This document shows positions 5,997 to 6,993 of a stretch of 6,993 nucleotides of DNA, one piece after another. Numbering within the stretch: position 1 is the first letter of the stretch; the number at the start of each line of letters is the position of its first letter. The position numbers and the translations under genes are program-made. Source of the DNA: Candidatus Kerfeldbacteria bacterium (lineage in GTDB: Bacteria > Patescibacteriota > Patescibacteriia > PEXW01); assembly GCA_903867845.1 (NCBI GenBank), contig CAIPSZ010000188.1:1-6993 (forward strand), given 5' to 3'. The notes below the pieces were generated by a model. The model was not told the DNA's origin and did not search any database. It was given only the letters and a program-made list of their open reading frames with translations.

Positions 5997-6743
5997 TTAC
6001 TGTTTGAGGAGCAGGTCAAGCGCTTTCGCAAACTTCTCCTGCGGGATAACCCCTTGCACCTTTCGCCCATTGAAGTAGAAGGTTGGCGTACCCGTCACGC
6101 CCAACGACGCTCCATCGGTGAGGTCGGCCTGAACTGCCACTGCCGTTGCGTGACTCTGCACGCACTGGGTGAAGCTCTTCACGTCAAGACCGATTTGCTG
6201 CGCGTAGGTGAGCAGGGCGGCGTCCGAAAGATCCGCTTGATTCTGATAGAGCTTATCGTGGTACAGCCAGAATTTTGCATTCCCCTGCTGGAAGGCGCAC
6301 CGTGCAGCTTCGGCAGTAGCTTCGGCACGGTCGTGAATCTCGGTGAGCGGGAAGTTCCGGAAAATAAACTTCACCCGGTTGCCGTACTTCGCGGTGAGCT
6401 CGCGGAATGGCTGGTACATCTGCTCGCAGTACGGGCACTGGAAGTCAGCGAACTCAACGATGACGACATTGCTCTGCGCTGGGCCAAGCGATGGGTCATC
6501 GGCGGTCTCGAGGTTCGGGATGGACGTACGTACTGCAACGTTGACGTTTGCCACCGATGCCTGGCTACTGGTTCCAGCGGTAAGGGAGTCTAGCGAATCG
6601 GACGTCCGCGGGTGCGTGCGCCAGTAGTCTGCCGCCACGGCGGTAAAGAGAAACACCACGACGAAGAGGCTGAGCAGCAAGAGCATTGGCCGAAACCAAT
6701 GTCGCTGGTGTACGGGTGGCTGTGCGGATGGCGCGTCCTCCAT
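5997..6743 (-). CDS. DsbA-like membrane-anchored thiol oxidoreductase (CPYC active site)
   Basis: This is a 248-residue DsbA/thioredoxin_4-type protein. A short N-terminal tail (1-18) precedes one strong membrane segment (about 19-39), a Ser/Thr/Ala/Asn-rich linker (about 47-75) and the redox domain, expected outside the membrane. The active site is Cys103-Pro-Tyr-Cys106 after VVIVEFADFQ, and the cis-proline is Pro220 in VTGTPTFYF. Cys149 (ARCAFQQ) and Cys194 (TQCVQ) correspond to the extra cysteine pair of the other two paralogs. It stands alone between the terminator of the RNA-binding protein gene and rpiB, with its own extended -10 box just before the ATG, so it may be expressed separately from the other two. 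No clear terminator follows; read-through into rpiB is possible. It probably oxidises exported proteins; its target is unknown. Confidence 0.94.
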   Translation of the reverse strand: MEDAPSAQPPVHQRHWFRPMLLLLSLFVVVFLFTAVAADYWRTHPRTSDSLDSLTAGTSSQASVANVNVAVRTSIPNLETADDPSLGPAQSNVVIVEFADFQCPYCEQMYQPFRELTAKYGNRVKFIFRNFPLTEIHDRAEATAEAARCAFQQGNAKFWLYHDKLYQNQADLSDAALLTYAQQIGLDVKSFTQCVQSHATAVAVQADLTDGASLGVTGTPTFYFNGRKVQGVIPQEKFAKALDLLLKQ

Positions 6744-6749
6744 GGAGGT

Positions 6750-6758
6750 ATTCTACCA
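6750..6758 (-). promoter_or_regulatory. Extended -10 promoter of the DsbA-like gene, likely leaderless
   Basis: The - strand reads TGGTAGAAT, an extended -10 whose hexamer matches TATAAT at 5/6. It ends 6 bases before the ATG at 6743, exactly the spacing seen at rpiB. The intervening ACCTCC is the opposite of a Shine-Dalgarno (it resembles the anti-Shine-Dalgarno itself), which supports leaderless initiation. Confidence 0.55.
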
Positions 6759-6763
6759 CAACG

Positions 6764-6791
6764 AAAAACCGGGGCATTGCTGCCACCGGTT
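6764..6791 (-). terminator. Intrinsic terminator of the RNA-binding protein gene
   Basis: On the - strand AACCGGTGGCA pairs with TGCCCCGGTT as a 10-pair stem with a single bulged T. The loop is GCAA, a GNRA tetraloop, and the stem runs into a TTTTT tract. It lies 21 bases past the stop codon of the RRM protein gene and just before the promoter of the next gene, as expected for a factor-independent terminator. Confidence 0.88.
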
Positions 6792-6812
6792 CTTCTAGTG
6801 TCGGTTGGAAAA

Positions 6813-6993
6813 TTACCAGCCGCCGCGGCCGCCGCCGAATCCACCACCACCGTTGCCACCGCTGCGCGGTGCACGTGGTTCCATTGGACGGGCTTCGTTG
6901 ACCGTCAGGTTTCGTCCCTGAAAGTCTTTGCCGTTGAACATCTCAATCGCCTTCTGTGCTTCTTCATCCGTGGACATTTCCACGAAGCCAAAG
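6813..6993 (-). CDS. RRM-type RNA-binding protein with glycine-rich tail, 5' part outside window
   Basis: The - strand frame is open from the window edge to a TAA at 6813-6815. It begins FGFVEMST, the second half of the RNP1 motif of an RNA recognition motif, and continues DEEAQKAIEMFNGKDFQGR and LTVNEARP, the usual helix 2 and strand 4 of the domain. After that comes a basic, glycine-rich tail of about 20 residues with FGGG and RGG elements, ending in GGW. This is the compact single-RRM plan of bacterial glycine-rich RNA-binding proteins (as in cyanobacterial Rbp proteins), thought to act as RNA chaperones or in RNA stability. RNP2 and the start codon lie beyond the window. A strong terminator follows, so it is probably the last or only gene of its transcript. 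Confidence 0.9.
   Translation of the reverse strand, partial: FGFVEMSTDEEAQKAIEMFNGKDFQGRNLTVNEARPMEPRAPRSGGNGGGGFGGGRGGW

Overview
The window is gene-dense and bacterial. It holds nine protein genes, two of them cut by the window edges, with no gene-free stretch above about 100 bases and no tRNA, rRNA, CRISPR array or insertion sequence that I can see. The best guess for the host is a Candidate Phyla Radiation (Patescibacteria) genome. This is an inference from the particular PfkB-kinase subfamily, the membrane-anchored DsbA-like proteins with Asn/Ala/Thr-rich linkers, and the compact layout. UGA is not needed as a sense codon.

Layout. On the + strand lie the 3' part of a BNR/sialidase-fold protein (3-941, continuing upstream of the window) and a small multi-pass membrane protein resembling YdjM-type putative metal-dependent hydrolases (1035-1550). 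Everything else is on the - strand and is read from right to left: the C-terminal part of an RRM-type RNA-binding protein (6813-6993) with a strong intrinsic terminator; a DsbA-like thiol oxidoreductase (5997-6743); a sugar-phosphate cluster of rpiB (5515-5961), rpe (4887-5510) and a PfkB-family kinase (3905-4879); then a second DsbA-like gene (3044-3841), lgt (2242-3033) and a third DsbA-like gene (1600-2235). The two strands converge at about 1551-1599, where a weak hairpin may end both transcripts.

How the genes work together. The rpiB-rpe-kinase set should phosphorylate a sugar and interconvert pentose phosphates. Both the isomerase and the epimerase carry substitutions at residues that are normally catalytic or metal-binding, so their exact substrates are open. 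The DsbA-lgt-DsbA set and the solitary DsbA serve the cell envelope: three membrane-anchored thioredoxin-fold oxidoreductases for proteins outside the membrane, and the enzyme that puts lipid on lipoproteins. No DsbB or VKOR redox partner is visible in the window.

The most unusual signals are regulatory. None of the eight visible start codons has a Shine-Dalgarno sequence. At several genes a good -10 box sits only 6 to 10 bases before the ATG, which points to leaderless mRNAs. There is also an exact 19-base inverted repeat linking the inside of one DsbA gene to the region just past its stop codon.
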